A program made the position numbers and the translations under genes. A stretch of 64,000 bases of DNA from Flammeovirgaceae bacterium UBA2366 (lineage in GTDB: Bacteria > Bacteroidota > Bacteroidia > Cytophagales > Cyclobacteriaceae): NCBI GenBank assembly GCA_002344065.1, contig DDTK01000001.1, positions 190,621-254,620 on the forward strand, written 5' to 3'. The notes below the pieces were generated by a model, which was not told where the DNA came from, made no database searches, and worked only from the letters and a program-made list of their open reading frames with translations. Each line of letters opens with the position of its first letter. Position 1 is the stretch's first letter. This document shows positions 19,090 to 28,537 of the stretch, piece by piece.

Positions 19090-20382
19090 ATGAAAATAAT
19101 TCTCTTCTTACTGGTATTTACATGGATGCTGCATGCCTGTGAGCCAAAATCTGATCCAACTGCTTTTTACATGCCCGGTGAATTTGAACCACACGAAGCT
19201 GTATGGTTGGGCTGGGAAGAGTATGACACCACCCTGCATGAAGTTGTTTATGACATTATAAAAGGATTGGAAGGTAACGTGCCTATGAAAATTGCTGTTG
19301 ATTCCGACAGTCTTAAACGTGTTGCACAAACCCGGCTGTCAGTAGCAGGAATAGATACAGGTGCCCTTCAGTTTTATGTTACTCCCGGAGATCGGTATTG
19401 GATACGCGACCACGGCACGGCATTTTTAGTAAACCAGAACGGTGAGTTGGCCGCGGCAGATTTTGGTTGGAACCTTTATGGGTATTACGCCTGGTGGAAG
19501 CTGCGTGAACCGGAGCGTGCAGACAGTATTGATTATTGGGAAAAAGAGACGCTCAATGGAAAAACCAGTAAGGTAGATAGCCTGATGGGTGTACTTACCG
19601 GAGCGCGCCACATCAAATCCAATCTTATTATTGAAGGCGGATCACTTGAATCAAACGGGAAAGGTGTACTGATTCAATGCGAGGCGGTTACACTTCAACG
19701 CAATCCCGGCTGGACGAAAGAAGAAATTGAAGCCGAGTACAGGCGGGTGATGAATGTGAAGAAGGTGATCTGGCTCAAGCAAGGTCTTGCCGATGATGAA
19801 CACATCTGGCATTTGCACAACCGGAAGTATGTAACGATGGGCACAGGCGGCCATACCGATGAATTTGTTCGGTTTGCTGATCCCCATACAATCTTGTTGG
19901 CATGGATTGATGAATCTGAAAAAGATCTGCATCCCCTCAATCAATTAACCTACGCCCGGATGCAGGAGAATCTAAAAATTCTGGAAGCCTCCACGGATCA
20001 GGACGGGAAACCCTTTCGTATTATTAAAGTTCCTTTACCCAGTCTCATTGAACAACCGGCAGTGGTGGTTGAAAAATCATCACCTATGGAATTCTGGAAA
20101 TTAACCCCGAAGGCTTTTCTGCCGTCAGAGCGCCCGGCTGTAGGCGATACCTTAATTCGGATTGCTGCATCCTCTTACCTTAATTTTTTGGTAAGCAATG
20201 GGGTGGTTATCAATGCCAGCTACACCCAACATGGAACACCAACCGAACGGGAAGAAAAGGTGAAAGAAATTTTCAGTGAAGCATTTCCTGATCGGAAGCA
20301 AGTGTGGATAAACGCATTACCCCTAAACTGGAACGGAGGTGGTATTCATTGCAGTACGCAACAAGAGCCCAAAAAACGATGA
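19090..20382 (+). CDS. agmatine deiminase / peptidyl-arginine deiminase family lipoprotein
   Basis: A 430-residue protein of the guanidine-modifying fold. Family motifs are present: FYMPGEFEPHEAVWLGW at the N-terminus, RDHGTAF, IEGGSLES, GTGGHTDEFVRF with the catalytic His-x-Asp, and the C-terminal nucleophile Cys in NGGGIHCSTQQEP. The enzyme hydrolyses a guanidino group to urea plus ammonia. Unlike cytoplasmic agmatine deiminases it has a lipoprotein signal (LLVFTWMLHAC, lipobox LHAC), so it should be periplasmic or on the outer membrane. The start is ATG 19090, which gives that signal. Its stop overlaps the start of the membrane protein that follows. Confidence 0.87.
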   Translation: MKIILFLLVFTWMLHACEPKSDPTAFYMPGEFEPHEAVWLGWEEYDTTLHEVVYDIIKGLEGNVPMKIAVDSDSLKRVAQTRLSVAGIDTGALQFYVTPGDRYWIRDHGTAFLVNQNGELAAADFGWNLYGYYAWWKLREPERADSIDYWEKETLNGKTSKVDSLMGVLTGARHIKSNLIIEGGSLESNGKGVLIQCEAVTLQRNPGWTKEEIEAEYRRVMNVKKVIWLKQGLADDEHIWHLHNRKYVTMGTGGHTDEFVRFADPHTILLAWIDESEKDLHPLNQLTYARMQENLKILEASTDQDGKPFRIIKVPLPSLIEQPAVVVEKSSPMEFWKLTPKAFLPSERPAVGDTLIRIAASSYLNFLVSNGVVINASYTQHGTPTEREEKVKEIFSEAFPDRKQVWINALPLNWNGGGIHCSTQQEPKKR

Positions 20383-21143
20383 ACAAATCCTTGCTTGATC
20401 GTGTAACCTTTCCCTGGCTTGCCTGGGCATTGCTATTATTGATACCCATTACCTTTTTTGGTTTCTATCCAACTTATTTCAGCAAACTCTCCGGTTCTCT
20501 CCCATCCGTTTACCATATCCATAGTGGCATGATGCTGTTGTGGCTGTTCATGGCCATCGCACAACCTTTTTTAATTAAGCTCAACAAAATCCGGTATCAC
20601 AAAACAATTGGCAAAATCAGTTATGTACTGATGCCCTTGATCATAGCAAGCGGTTATTTCATTATTCGTTTCTCGTATCACCGTGCTTTGTCGGGTGAGG
20701 CAGTTGTCCCACCCGATTATTATCCAAAAGATTTGCCTTTGCACATTAAGGCAGCTGATTTCGTAGTGATCAGCAGTGTGTATTGGATTTGGTTAATGGT
20801 GTACTATATACTTGGGGTTTCCTTCAGGAAAAATGTTGTAGCCCATGCTACGTTTATGCTGGCTGCTGCCCTAACCATTCTTGGTCCGGCTGGTGATCGG
20901 CTGATCGGTCATATTTGTGATGCCATGGGCTGGCCTTTTAATGCTATTGCCGGAAATTTTGTATTTGGTTTGGTGGCCGCAGTATTTATCGGGCTTTTAT
21001 GTATACATAAAAAGAAAAACTTAGAACTACAGCCAACCATTTCTGTGCTGGCAATTCATGGTCTGGGAATTTTTCTCTTCTATTCCATGCCGTATCATCC
21101 GTTATGGACCCGGTTTGCTGCATTTTTTTTCAACACAATCTGA
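20379..21143 (+). CDS. multi-pass membrane protein, unknown function
   Basis: A 254-residue protein with about seven hydrophobic segments. Histidines in or near segments (YHIHSGMMLLWLFMAIAQP, RYHKTIGKISY, AHATFMLAAALTILGPAGDR) could bind heme or metal, as in cytochrome b-like or DUF2306-like proteins, but I cannot assign a family. The ATG at 20379 overlaps the TGA of the deiminase (ATGA), so the two are translationally coupled. A longer start at 20304 would run inside the deiminase gene and is rejected. Confidence 0.75.
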   Translation: MNKSLLDRVTFPWLAWALLLLIPITFFGFYPTYFSKLSGSLPSVYHIHSGMMLLWLFMAIAQPFLIKLNKIRYHKTIGKISYVLMPLIIASGYFIIRFSYHRALSGEAVVPPDYYPKDLPLHIKAADFVVISSVYWIWLMVYYILGVSFRKNVVAHATFMLAAALTILGPAGDRLIGHICDAMGWPFNAIAGNFVFGLVAAVFIGLLCIHKKKNLELQPTISVLAIHGLGIFLFYSMPYHPLWTRFAAFFFNTI

Positions 21144-21267
21144 TTTGTCTACGACCACTCGCAACCTTACTTCAACACGGTCACTGTACAGACAGTCCTA
21201 TCACATTATTAGGGTATTTTCCTTCCGGCATTTTCTAGCGAAATTTCAATACGTTTAATTGTCTTCT

Positions 21268-24200
21268 ATGTCACGCCTGATAGCCCTCTTATCGCTGATA
21301 CTGGTCGGTGAATTATGTTTTGCTCAAATCACCAGCACGTTCGATACCGATGCCGAAGGGTGGACAGCTGCTCACACAGGAGGAACTGTTGCTACTTCAA
21401 CGTTTCAAAATGCCGGTGGTAACCCTGGTGGATATGTATCAGTTGCTCCACCTACAGCAGGCGGAACCGTAAACACCGGTTTTGCCTGGTATTGGAATGC
21501 ACCAGCACAATTCTTTGGTAACTACGATTTCTCGTACGGTTCAAATTTTAAAGTTGATCTGCAACAATCCGTAGCCGGTACAGACAATTCACAAAGTGAT
21601 ATTATAATTTATAGCGGAGGCAACTCTATACACTATAATTTTCCTACCAAACCAGCGGTTAGCCCGGCATGGTCAAGCTATTCAATCGCGCTTGACGAAA
21701 CAGCTGGTTGGCGCTGGAATTCAGTTGCAGGTGCATTGGCCCTAAAACCTCAAATCAAAATCGTACTTGCTAATATTACCGGCATTCGTATTCGCTGTAA
21801 ATATATTAACAGCACTGGTTATACCAGTGGAATTGACAATGTAACAATTGAAAAAAGAATGTTACCTGTAGGTCCAGTTATTACTTCGTTTTCACCAACT
21901 TCAACTTTTCCAGATGAAACGGTTACTATAAATGGAAGCAATTTTGGAACAATTCCCACGAATAACATAGTTTACTTTGGTTTGGTTAGGGCCGAGGTAC
22001 TAACCGCAACTGCTTCGCAGCTAACCGTTAAAGTACCAAAAACTGCAACATTAGCACCGGTTTCTGTTATCAACACGTCTACTGGCTTAACTGCTGTCTC
22101 TGCGCTTGATTTTCTGCCCTTAACAGTTACCGATCCGGATTTTATTGGTCACTTGCTTCCAGGATCATTCAGTAACAACGTAATTATTCCGTATGGAGAT
22201 TTTAACGATAACGGATTAGCGGGCGGAGCCATGGGCGATATTGATGGCGATGGATTGTTGGATATTGTTGCCTTTCAAGATCCTGGAAGTTTCGCTATTT
22301 TTTTAAATCAAGGTCACACGGGAGCATTATCACCAACATCATTCTCTTCTAAAATTGAAATTCCTTCCGGTGAACTTGGACAAGGTAATTCCAATGGTAC
22401 TATCCTTAAAGACTTTGATAATGATGGTAAGTTAGATATTGCCACTTACTTCCGAGGCGCAAGCCCATCACTAACAGGAGGCTTTGCCGTAAGTCGTAAC
22501 ATAAGTACGCCAGGCAATATTTTATTTGAACCAGCCGAACAGTTTTATAATGTTGGAATTTTTTGCTCAGGCATGGATGCGGCTGATCTGGATGGTGATG
22601 GCCTGTTGGACTTTCTGCTAAACTCAAGCGGCTTATACTATGCGCGAAACATCAGTACACCCGGCAATATAGAATTTGCCACACTCAGGTTTTTAAATTC
22701 ATCAGGTGGTGCTGTGTCAACTAAAGATTTAAACGGAGACGGGAAACCCGAAATTATGGTAGTGGGTTCCAACAGTTTTGATCTGTTGGAGAATCTATCC
22801 ACGCCAGGCAATGTACAATTTGCAACACCTGTAAATTTTCCAGGCAGTGCCGTAAGTGGTATTACCATGGCCGATCTTGACAACGACAACAAATCTGACA
22901 TTCTATATTATAGGATTAATGGATTTAATAATTATGATCTGGTAATTAAAAAGAATATTCATTCTACAGGAGCATTAACAACTGCTTCCTTCGATTCAGA
23001 TATTATCATTTCAAAAGTTAACCGTGCTTATTCGCAACGGGTGGCCGATTTAAATGGTGATGGCAAACCTGACATCCTGATTGGTCTTAACAGTGGCAGT
23101 ACAGGTTATGGGTTTGGGGTGTTTGAGAGTAGAGCTGAGCCCGGTACGCTAAACACTTCTTCCTTTTTACCTCTTGTCGAATATGAAGAAACATCCAATG
23201 GATCTTTTGCCATACCGCTAATTGGCGATTTGAATGGTGACTTATTGCCCGATGTAGTTGGTTTTGCGAGTAGCGATGGTGGCGAACATGGTCTAATTCT
23301 CTACACCAATCAAACAATTTCAGCACCCAACATTTCAGTAAATACAGTTTCACCCTTGACAGCACCCGTTGGAAGTACAGTTACGATAACCGGGAATAAA
23401 TTCTCTGCTGATATTACAAAAAATACAGTCTGGTTTGGTGGCGTAAAAGCGCAAGTGCTCACAGCAAGTAAAAACGAAATTACCGTTACTGTGCCGCCTG
23501 GTGCAGGCTATGAGCGTGTAAGCGTTACCCGCGATAACAGAACTTCACGTTATCACTTACCATTCTCTACTACATTCTCCTCGGGCGTAACTTTCGATGG
23601 TACATCATTCGCAGCACCTGTCACCTTTCCGGTAACCGGTGCCGATTATGATGTAGAAGCCGCTGACTTAAATGGTGATGGAAAACCAGAATTGATTGCC
23701 GAGTCGCGTGTCGTAACAGGTATAATCCGTAACTATGCCTGGTCATTCGAAAATGTGCATACGACCGGACCCATTTCATCCAGTTCATTTATCATAAGCG
23801 ACACCACCAACGAGTCCGCCTTAAACCTTCGCATGGTTGATCTGGATGAAGATGGGCGGCTTGATATTTTATCTCAGCAAGCTTTGTTCCGCAATACAAC
23901 CACCACCAATGAAATTGAGTTTGATAACAACGTTAACGGTGCAGGTGGTGGCAATCAAAACTGGGCCGATTTTGATTTAGATGGCAAAACGGATGTGATT
24001 GCCGCCAATACAGCTGGTGCATCATTATTGTTATATCGCAACACCTCAAAACCTGGTCCGTTCCGAACGGGTGCATTTGCTACTTTTGGAACCGCATTAG
24101 GGCTTACCAAACCTGCCGCCAATGGCGGAACTGCCGTTGGTGATTTTGACAATGATGGCTTAGTAGAATTTGCAAGCACGAATCCTACATCAGATAACAT

Positions 24201-26088
24201 GAGAGTATGGCGAAATAATGGTGGCTTTCCACTAAGTGCAGCCCAGTTTTCGGTTGTTGGTGATTTACCAACGGGCGATAACCCGGGTCGATTATACGCT
24301 GGCGATTTCGATCGGGATGGAAAACTTGACCTCCTCCTTTATCATGGCACCGGAGCCAGTAATACTTTACTTACTATTTTTCACAATACCAGCACAGTAG
24401 GCAACATCAGTTTCACACGAATTGATTTAACTAATCCAAGTGCAACTACGGTTGCCACCATTGCCGATTTAGATGGCGATGGAAAGCCTGAAATTATTAC
24501 CACCAGCGAAAGCGGAAATCGTTTTTCAATCTTCAAGAACATTCACACTTCCGGTGCATTAACAGCCGCTTCATTCGCAACTCCGTTCAACACAACTGTA
24601 ACCGCACCACGTGGCATTACCACTGGCGATTTGAACTTAGATGGCAAACCGGAAATTATTCTTACCCGGGCCGCAGGGTTTTTAGCTGTATATGAAAATC
24701 TTATCCCTACTACTTCTATTACAATTTCCACACAACCCATTACTCCCAACAATGTTTGCGAAGGCAGTTCCACCTTGTTCACCACTGCAGCCACTGGCAC
24801 CACCAACATCACCTATCAATGGCAAAAGTTTAATTCCGGCACTTCGCTTTTTGAAGACTTAACCAACAATGCCGTGTACTCCGGTGTTGCAACCGGAACG
24901 TTGTCAATAGCTAATGTAACTTCTACGGAAGCGGGCAATTACCGGTGTTTGATCAAAGGTGATTTGGCTGCGGATGTTTTCACCAATGTAGCTACTCTTG
25001 TTGTAAACACGCTGCCTGCATCTCCTGGTGTTACAGATGCTTCAACTTGTGGCTCAGGCTCAGTAATTCTATCAGCATCTGGTGGCACACCTGGCAATTA
25101 CAGGTGGTACACACAAACACCACTCGCACTGATTGCAGGTGAAGTAAACGAAACCTACACCACACCGGTGCTGACAACCACCACTACTTACCTTGTTTCT
25201 ATTGCGGATGCGTTCTGCGAAAGTATTCGTGTTCCGGTTACTGCAACGGTGTCTTCCGTTCCAACACAACCTGTAATTGCTTCGAGCATTACACCAGTTG
25301 GTAATGCCGTTACCGTGTGCAGCAGTGCCACTCTCACCTTAACGGCACCTGCGGGTTTTGCAACATACACCTGGTCGACAGGCGAAACAACTCAACAGAT
25401 TACGGCCTCTACCAGCGGAAATTATTCTGTTACCGTTACGAATGCCGAGGGTTGTGCCAGTCCGGCTTCTGCTTCACTCAATGTTACAGTTATTCCCGAA
25501 CCGTGTAACAACCAGCCACCGGTAATTATTTCCGCGTTAACGGGATTGTACATTGAAGGTGTTGTTCGGATTGACCTGACTCCTTTATTAAGTGATCCGG
25601 ATGATAACCTGGACCTGGGCAGTCTGCGGGTGTTGAATACACAAACTACAGCGGGAGCATCTGCTTCTATAAATTCTTCCAATGAACTGATTTTGGACTA
25701 TGGCGGCATCTTGTTTACGGGTATTGATCGCATCTCCATTGAAGTGTGCGACTTGCTGGGTGTTTGCACACAACAGCAGCTCACCATTCATGTAGAAGGC
25801 GATATTATCGTCCGAACCGGCTTCTCTCCAAATGGCGACACACGAAACGATTTCTTTCAAATTGATTACATCGACCTGTTTCCCGATACGCAAAACAACC
25901 GCGTAACCATTTACAACCGTTGGGGCGATGTGGTGTTTGAAATTTCTAACTACGACAACCAAACTCGCGTGTTCCGTGGGTTGAATAAAAACGGTAATGA
26001 ACTTCCTTCGGGAACGTATTTCTACAAACTCGAATTCACCAGCAGCGGGCGGAAAATGAAAACGGGGTATCTATCACTCAAAAGATAG
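21268..26088 (+). CDS. giant FG-GAP/IPT/Ig-like surface protein with type IX secretion CHU_C domain
   Basis: A 1606-residue exported protein. The signal peptide ends at CFAQ. The N-terminal STFDTDAEGWTA domain (to about 200) is lectin-like in appearance. The first IPT/TIG domain (about 202-285) has SFSPTSTFPDETVTINGSNF; FG-GAP/VCBS-like repeats follow with DxDGDGxxD loops (for example DIDGDGLLD). The second IPT is near 686, then more FG-GAP repeats. Ig-like domains (about 1155-1500) include YQWQKFNSGTSLFED. The CHU_C sorting domain is at about 1513-1606 (GFSPNGDTRNDFFQIDYI). It should be secreted by the type IX system and held at the surface, probably as an adhesin. It is a paralogue of the gene at 40381. 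Confidence 0.9.
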   Translation: MSRLIALLSLILVGELCFAQITSTFDTDAEGWTAAHTGGTVATSTFQNAGGNPGGYVSVAPPTAGGTVNTGFAWYWNAPAQFFGNYDFSYGSNFKVDLQQSVAGTDNSQSDIIIYSGGNSIHYNFPTKPAVSPAWSSYSIALDETAGWRWNSVAGALALKPQIKIVLANITGIRIRCKYINSTGYTSGIDNVTIEKRMLPVGPVITSFSPTSTFPDETVTINGSNFGTIPTNNIVYFGLVRAEVLTATASQLTVKVPKTATLAPVSVINTSTGLTAVSALDFLPLTVTDPDFIGHLLPGSFSNNVIIPYGDFNDNGLAGGAMGDIDGDGLLDIVAFQDPGSFAIFLNQGHTGALSPTSFSSKIEIPSGELGQGNSNGTILKDFDNDGKLDIATYFRGASPSLTGGFAVSRNISTPGNILFEPAEQFYNVGIFCSGMDAADLDGDGLLDFLLNSSGLYYARNISTPGNIEFATLRFLNSSGGAVSTKDLNGDGKPEIMVVGSNSFDLLENLSTPGNVQFATPVNFPGSAVSGITMADLDNDNKSDILYYRINGFNNYDLVIKKNIHSTGALTTASFDSDIIISKVNRAYSQRVADLNGDGKPDILIGLNSGSTGYGFGVFESRAEPGTLNTSSFLPLVEYEETSNGSFAIPLIGDLNGDLLPDVVGFASSDGGEHGLILYTNQTISAPNISVNTVSPLTAPVGSTVTITGNKFSADITKNTVWFGGVKAQVLTASKNEITVTVPPGAGYERVSVTRDNRTSRYHLPFSTTFSSGVTFDGTSFAAPVTFPVTGADYDVEAADLNGDGKPELIAESRVVTGIIRNYAWSFENVHTTGPISSSSFIISDTTNESALNLRMVDLDEDGRLDILSQQALFRNTTTTNEIEFDNNVNGAGGGNQNWADFDLDGKTDVIAANTAGASLLLYRNTSKPGPFRTGAFATFGTALGLTKPAANGGTAVGDFDNDGLVEFASTNPTSDNMRVWRNNGGFPLSAAQFSVVGDLPTGDNPGRLYAGDFDRDGKLDLLLYHGTGASNTLLTIFHNTSTVGNISFTRIDLTNPSATTVATIADLDGDGKPEIITTSESGNRFSIFKNIHTSGALTAASFATPFNTTVTAPRGITTGDLNLDGKPEIILTRAAGFLAVYENLIPTTSITISTQPITPNNVCEGSSTLFTTAATGTTNITYQWQKFNSGTSLFEDLTNNAVYSGVATGTLSIANVTSTEAGNYRCLIKGDLAADVFTNVATLVVNTLPASPGVTDASTCGSGSVILSASGGTPGNYRWYTQTPLALIAGEVNETYTTPVLTTTTTYLVSIADAFCESIRVPVTATVSSVPTQPVIASSITPVGNAVTVCSSATLTLTAPAGFATYTWSTGETTQQITASTSGNYSVTVTNAEGCASPASASLNVTVIPEPCNNQPPVIISALTGLYIEGVVRIDLTPLLSDPDDNLDLGSLRVLNTQTTAGASASINSSNELILDYGGILFTGIDRISIEVCDLLGVCTQQQLTIHVEGDIIVRTGFSPNGDTRNDFFQIDYIDLFPDTQNNRVTIYNRWGDVVFEISNYDNQTRVFRGLNKNGNELPSGTYFYKLEFTSSGRKMKTGYLSLKR
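24790..25740 (+). repeat. copy 1 of near-identical paralogous segment
   Basis: This stretch of the gene at 21268 matches 43885-44835 of the gene at 40381 almost base for base. The first 179 bases (24790-24968) are exact by eye and later parts differ at scattered sites only. Outside it the two genes diverge clearly. It covers the Ig-like domains up to the start of CHU_C. Confidence 0.85.
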
Positions 26089-26146
26089 AATAGCCGAATC
26101 CAATCATTTTCAGTTTAAAAACATACTCTGCACGTTATACCGCGAA

Positions 26147-26172
26147 ATATCTACCGGAATTCAGGTAGATAT
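26147..26172. promoter_or_regulatory. palindrome (operator candidate), copy 1
   Basis: Two 13-base half-sites with a single mismatched pair (26156/26163), core CTACCGGAATTCAGGTAG at 26151-26168. The same core, perfectly symmetric, occurs at 30582-30599 before the kinase gene. No T-run follows here, which argues against a terminator. It lies 110 bases before the collagen-like lipoprotein gene. Confidence 0.55.
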
Positions 26173-26200
26173 GGTCACCAAAAAAGTAACGGCTTTCCTG

Positions 26201-26236
26201 TAAGTATAAATCCCTATGGTTTAAGCATAAAAAAAC
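26201..26236 (+). promoter_or_regulatory. shared TAnGnATAAATCCCTATG motif, copy 1
   Basis: TAAGTATAAATCCCTATGG followed by a matching A-rich tail. It aligns without gaps to 30729-30764, and its core also occurs at 27810-27828. It ends 46 bases before the ATG at 26283, so it may be an activator site or part of the promoter. Confidence 0.5.
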
Positions 26237-26282
26237 AGGTTGATTTGGTTGTGTTTAAATAATTGCAAACCAAAAACCCTTT

Positions 26283-26870
26283 ATGAAAAAACATAACACC
26301 TACAGTTTGATGCCGATGGTATTGATCGGCATCTTCGCTTTACTCACCTCATGCGAAGGTCCGGAAGGCCCCGCGGGTCCAGCAGGCCCTGCCGGACCCC
26401 AGGGGCTTGCCGGTACCACCGGTGCACAAGGCCCTGCCGGCCAAAATGGCAACGCCAATGTTATTGCCAGCAGTTGGATTACGAATGTGTGGGCGGTTGA
26501 ATCAAACGGATACAGAGCTCATCGGAATATTCCTGCATCTGAAATCACTCAAAACATTATAGATAATGGAACTATGTTAGTCTATACGAGACTAAGCTCA
26601 GCGAGTACGTCTATAAAACTAATACCATGCCCTATTTATAATGTCACTACCGGGCAACTTGCTTACATAATTGACGCTCTTTTTAAGATAGGGAACTTTG
26701 ATGTACTAGCTGGTGCACCTCCAAGTGGAATTAGCGGAATTGAGGTAACCGCCCCCAACTCTCAAGTACGCTATGTAATTATACCGCCAGCCAGCAACGG
26801 CCGAACAAGCTTACCGGAAAACCCGGAGGATTATTACGCCACCTGTGCCTGGTTAGGCATTGAACCATAA
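26283..26870 (+). CDS. lipoprotein with short collagen-like Gly-X-Y stretch
   Basis: A 195-residue protein with a lipoprotein signal (LIGIFALLTSC, Cys at about 24). About twelve Gly-x-x triplets follow directly, starting GPEGPAGPAGPAGPQG, and then a globular domain of about 130 residues (ANVIASSWITNVW to the end). Such a collagen-like collar next to the lipid anchor is common in Bacteroidota lipoproteins of unknown function. It probably sits on the cell surface. It carries two upstream motifs shared with the nearby kinase and membrane-protein genes, which suggests it is a target of that regulatory section. Confidence 0.8.
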   Translation: MKKHNTYSLMPMVLIGIFALLTSCEGPEGPAGPAGPAGPQGLAGTTGAQGPAGQNGNANVIASSWITNVWAVESNGYRAHRNIPASEITQNIIDNGTMLVYTRLSSASTSIKLIPCPIYNVTTGQLAYIIDALFKIGNFDVLAGAPPSGISGIEVTAPNSQVRYVIIPPASNGRTSLPENPEDYYATCAWLGIEP

Positions 26871-26919
26871 TAGCAAAAACATCGTCACGCTGTCCGGAAT
26901 TACAATCCGAACTCCTCTC

Positions 26920-26956
26920 TTCTTCGCAGGGTCCCGCAAGGGACTCTGCGCAAGAA
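26920..26956. terminator. bidirectional hairpin between convergent genes
   Basis: Stem CGCAGGGTCCC (26925-26935), loop GCAA, and return arm GGGACTCTGCG (26940-26950), with one G-T pair. It is extended by TTCTT and AAGAA outside a bulged C. It lies between the stop codons of two convergent genes, as expected for a shared terminator; there is no strong T-run. Confidence 0.6.
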
Positions 26957-26962
26957 TTTCCT

Positions 26963-27766
26963 TTACATCAACCCATAATCCATCGCAAAAGCCACTACCT
27001 CTGCGGTCGACTTGCTGCCGGTTTTGCGCAGCAGGCTTTGCCGGTGGTTGTCAACCGTTTTTTGTGAAATGCTCAGCGCATCTGAAATTTGTTTGCTGCT
27101 TAAGCCTTTGGTGAGCAACTTAAGCACTTCGCGTTCGCGTGTGGAGATTTTGGGAAGCTCCTGGAGATTAGATTCTCTCGCTTCGCCATTGAAACACAAA
27201 AACATACGACTGGTATTATCGCGCAAATCCAGCAACGTCATGGAAGCAACCCCGCCTTGCTTTACGTGCGACACATCCGTAACCAAGGTAAGTATGTACA
27301 CCAACTGACCAACCTCATTAAAAACAGCATCCAGGTACTGGATTAAGGCCCAGTAAAATTCTCCCTGTTTGTTTTTAAGCCGGATAAATATGGACGTGCG
27401 AATGTGTTTGCGCTCATCGTCAGCCAAACGTCCACAATGCATGGCATAGTATTTCGAAAAAGCAAACATTTTTTCACCATCCTCAGGGTGCATATGTTGA
27501 AATAAAACCTGGGCAGGTGCATTCACAAATTCATGAAATTGCAACGGCAACATTTCTTCCAGCGCGCCACCGGCATGCAGGTGCGTAAAACTTGTAGTGT
27601 CTGCGATAAACCAAAAATAACGACCGATAGAAAAGGTATCGATGTGCTCTACGCGGGCGCGAAGTTGTGCCAATGCCTGCTCAGCATCGCGGTGAGGAAC
27701 ATCAAGCTTGTGTTTGCTGAATGTCTCAACATTAACCTTAGGGAGGATACGGGTTTGTTTAACCAT
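26963..27766 (-). CDS. LuxR-type transcriptional regulator with PAS-like sensory domain
   Basis: A 267-residue cytoplasmic protein. Residues about 30-180 look PAS-like (FSIGRYFWFIADTTSF, HMHPEDGEKMFAFSKYY, then FYWALIQYLDAVF). The LuxR helix-turn-helix is at about 203-262 (ISTREREVLKLLTKGLSSKQ, SISQKTVDNHRQSLLRKTG). There is no receiver domain, so it may sense a ligand directly. The start is the ATG at 27766; a GTG at 27799 is possible. A copy of the TAGGGATAAATCCCTATG motif lies 44 bases upstream of this start. Confidence 0.85.
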   Translation of the reverse strand: MVKQTRILPKVNVETFSKHKLDVPHRDAEQALAQLRARVEHIDTFSIGRYFWFIADTTSFTHLHAGGALEEMLPLQFHEFVNAPAQVLFQHMHPEDGEKMFAFSKYYAMHCGRLADDERKHIRTSIFIRLKNKQGEFYWALIQYLDAVFNEVGQLVYILTLVTDVSHVKQGGVASMTLLDLRDNTSRMFLCFNGEARESNLQELPKISTREREVLKLLTKGLSSKQISDALSISQKTVDNHRQSLLRKTGSKSTAEVVAFAMDYGLM

Positions 27767-27809
27767 ACATAACGTTCGGTGCTTACAATGCTCGCGCACA
27801 TATACAGAA

Positions 27810-27828
27810 TAGGGATAAATCCCTATGT
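27810..27828 (+). promoter_or_regulatory. shared TAGGGATAAATCCCTATG motif, copy 2
   Basis: AGGGAT and ATCCCT arms around AA form a 14-base near-palindrome. From here on, the next 25 bases also resemble those after copy 3 (TGAAGATA, AAATTGT). It sits between the LuxR-type gene and the end of the response-regulator gene. No plus-strand gene follows, so it may serve the LuxR gene through its symmetry. Confidence 0.5.
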
Positions 27829-27848
27829 TTGAAGATAGTGAAATTGTC

Positions 27849-27896
27849 TAAATCCTCCAAGGGCTTAAAGATCCTGGGGGGATTACCATAGTTTTT
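27849..27896 (+). terminator. possible hairpin terminator (plus-strand direction)
   Basis: AATCCTCCAAGG (from about 27850) and CCTGGGGGGATT (about 27872-27883) can pair with one mismatch and one G-T pair around a 10-base loop. The run TTTTT follows about 10 bases later on the plus strand. It is weak and could instead end the minus-strand kinase/regulator transcript. Confidence 0.3.
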
Positions 27897-27907
27897 CTAA
27901 TCGAATT

Positions 27908-28537
27908 CTAATCTAGAAACCCAAACCCCCGCGCCAGCTTCAGCAGCGACTGAACGTTATGGACATTAAACTTGCGGAATAAATTTTTGCGGTGCGTTTC
28001 AACGGTAAGGTCACTTAACACAAGTTGTTTGGCAATTTCAGGCCCCGACAAACCACCCGCCAGCAAATCCAGTATTTCTTTCTCCCTGCGGGTTAAGGAT
28101 GGCCTTTTCACTTCCTCAAGGTACTTGTACTGCTCCAGTACTTTCAGGTTGGCATCTTCACTTAAATATACATTGCCCCCCATCACTTTCTCCAGCGCCT
28201 TCAGCAGTTCTTCCCGCTCCATATTTTTAAGCAAGTAGCCGTTGCCTCCGCGTTGCAACAACCCGGTTATCATGCCAGCTTCATTAATAGAGGTGAGCCC
28301 AACAATTTTCACGTTGGCATAGTGTTTCCGAATCCGCTCACACAGTTGTAATCCATCCATGTCCGGAAGGTTGATATCAAGCAAAATAATATCAGGCACG
28401 TTAACCGCCAGAAATGCCAATGCCTCCGCTCCACTTTTGCAAGCACCGATTACTTCTACCGTAGCCTCCGACTGCAACATGGCTTTAATGCCATCCTGCA
28501 CCAAGGGGTGATCGTCTATAATAAGCACCCGTATCAT
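27908..28537 (-). CDS. NarL/LuxR-family response regulator
   Basis: A 209-residue regulator. The receiver domain has the acidic pair D8/D9 (LIIDDHPLV) and the phospho-acceptor Asp54 in IILLDINLPDMDG. The LuxR helix-turn-helix is at about 145-203 (LTRREKEILDLLAGGLSGPE, then LVLSDLTVETHRKNLFRKF). Its ATG overlaps the stop of the kinase gene by four bases, so the two are translated together as one two-component system. It is a good candidate to bind one of the two shared motifs around this locus. Confidence 0.93.
   Translation of the reverse strand: MIRVLIIDDHPLVQDGIKAMLQSEATVEVIGACKSGAEALAFLAVNVPDIILLDINLPDMDGLQLCERIRKHYANVKIVGLTSINEAGMITGLLQRGGNGYLLKNMEREELLKALEKVMGGNVYLSEDANLKVLEQYKYLEEVKRPSLTRREKEILDLLAGGLSGPEIAKQLVLSDLTVETHRKNLFRKFNVHNVQSLLKLARGFGFLD

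Noticed and set aside
25588..25962. Minus-strand reading frame of 124 codons within the first giant CHU_C gene
   Set aside because: It is antisense to the conserved CHU_C domain and has no recognisable features; the same shadow appears at the paralogue.
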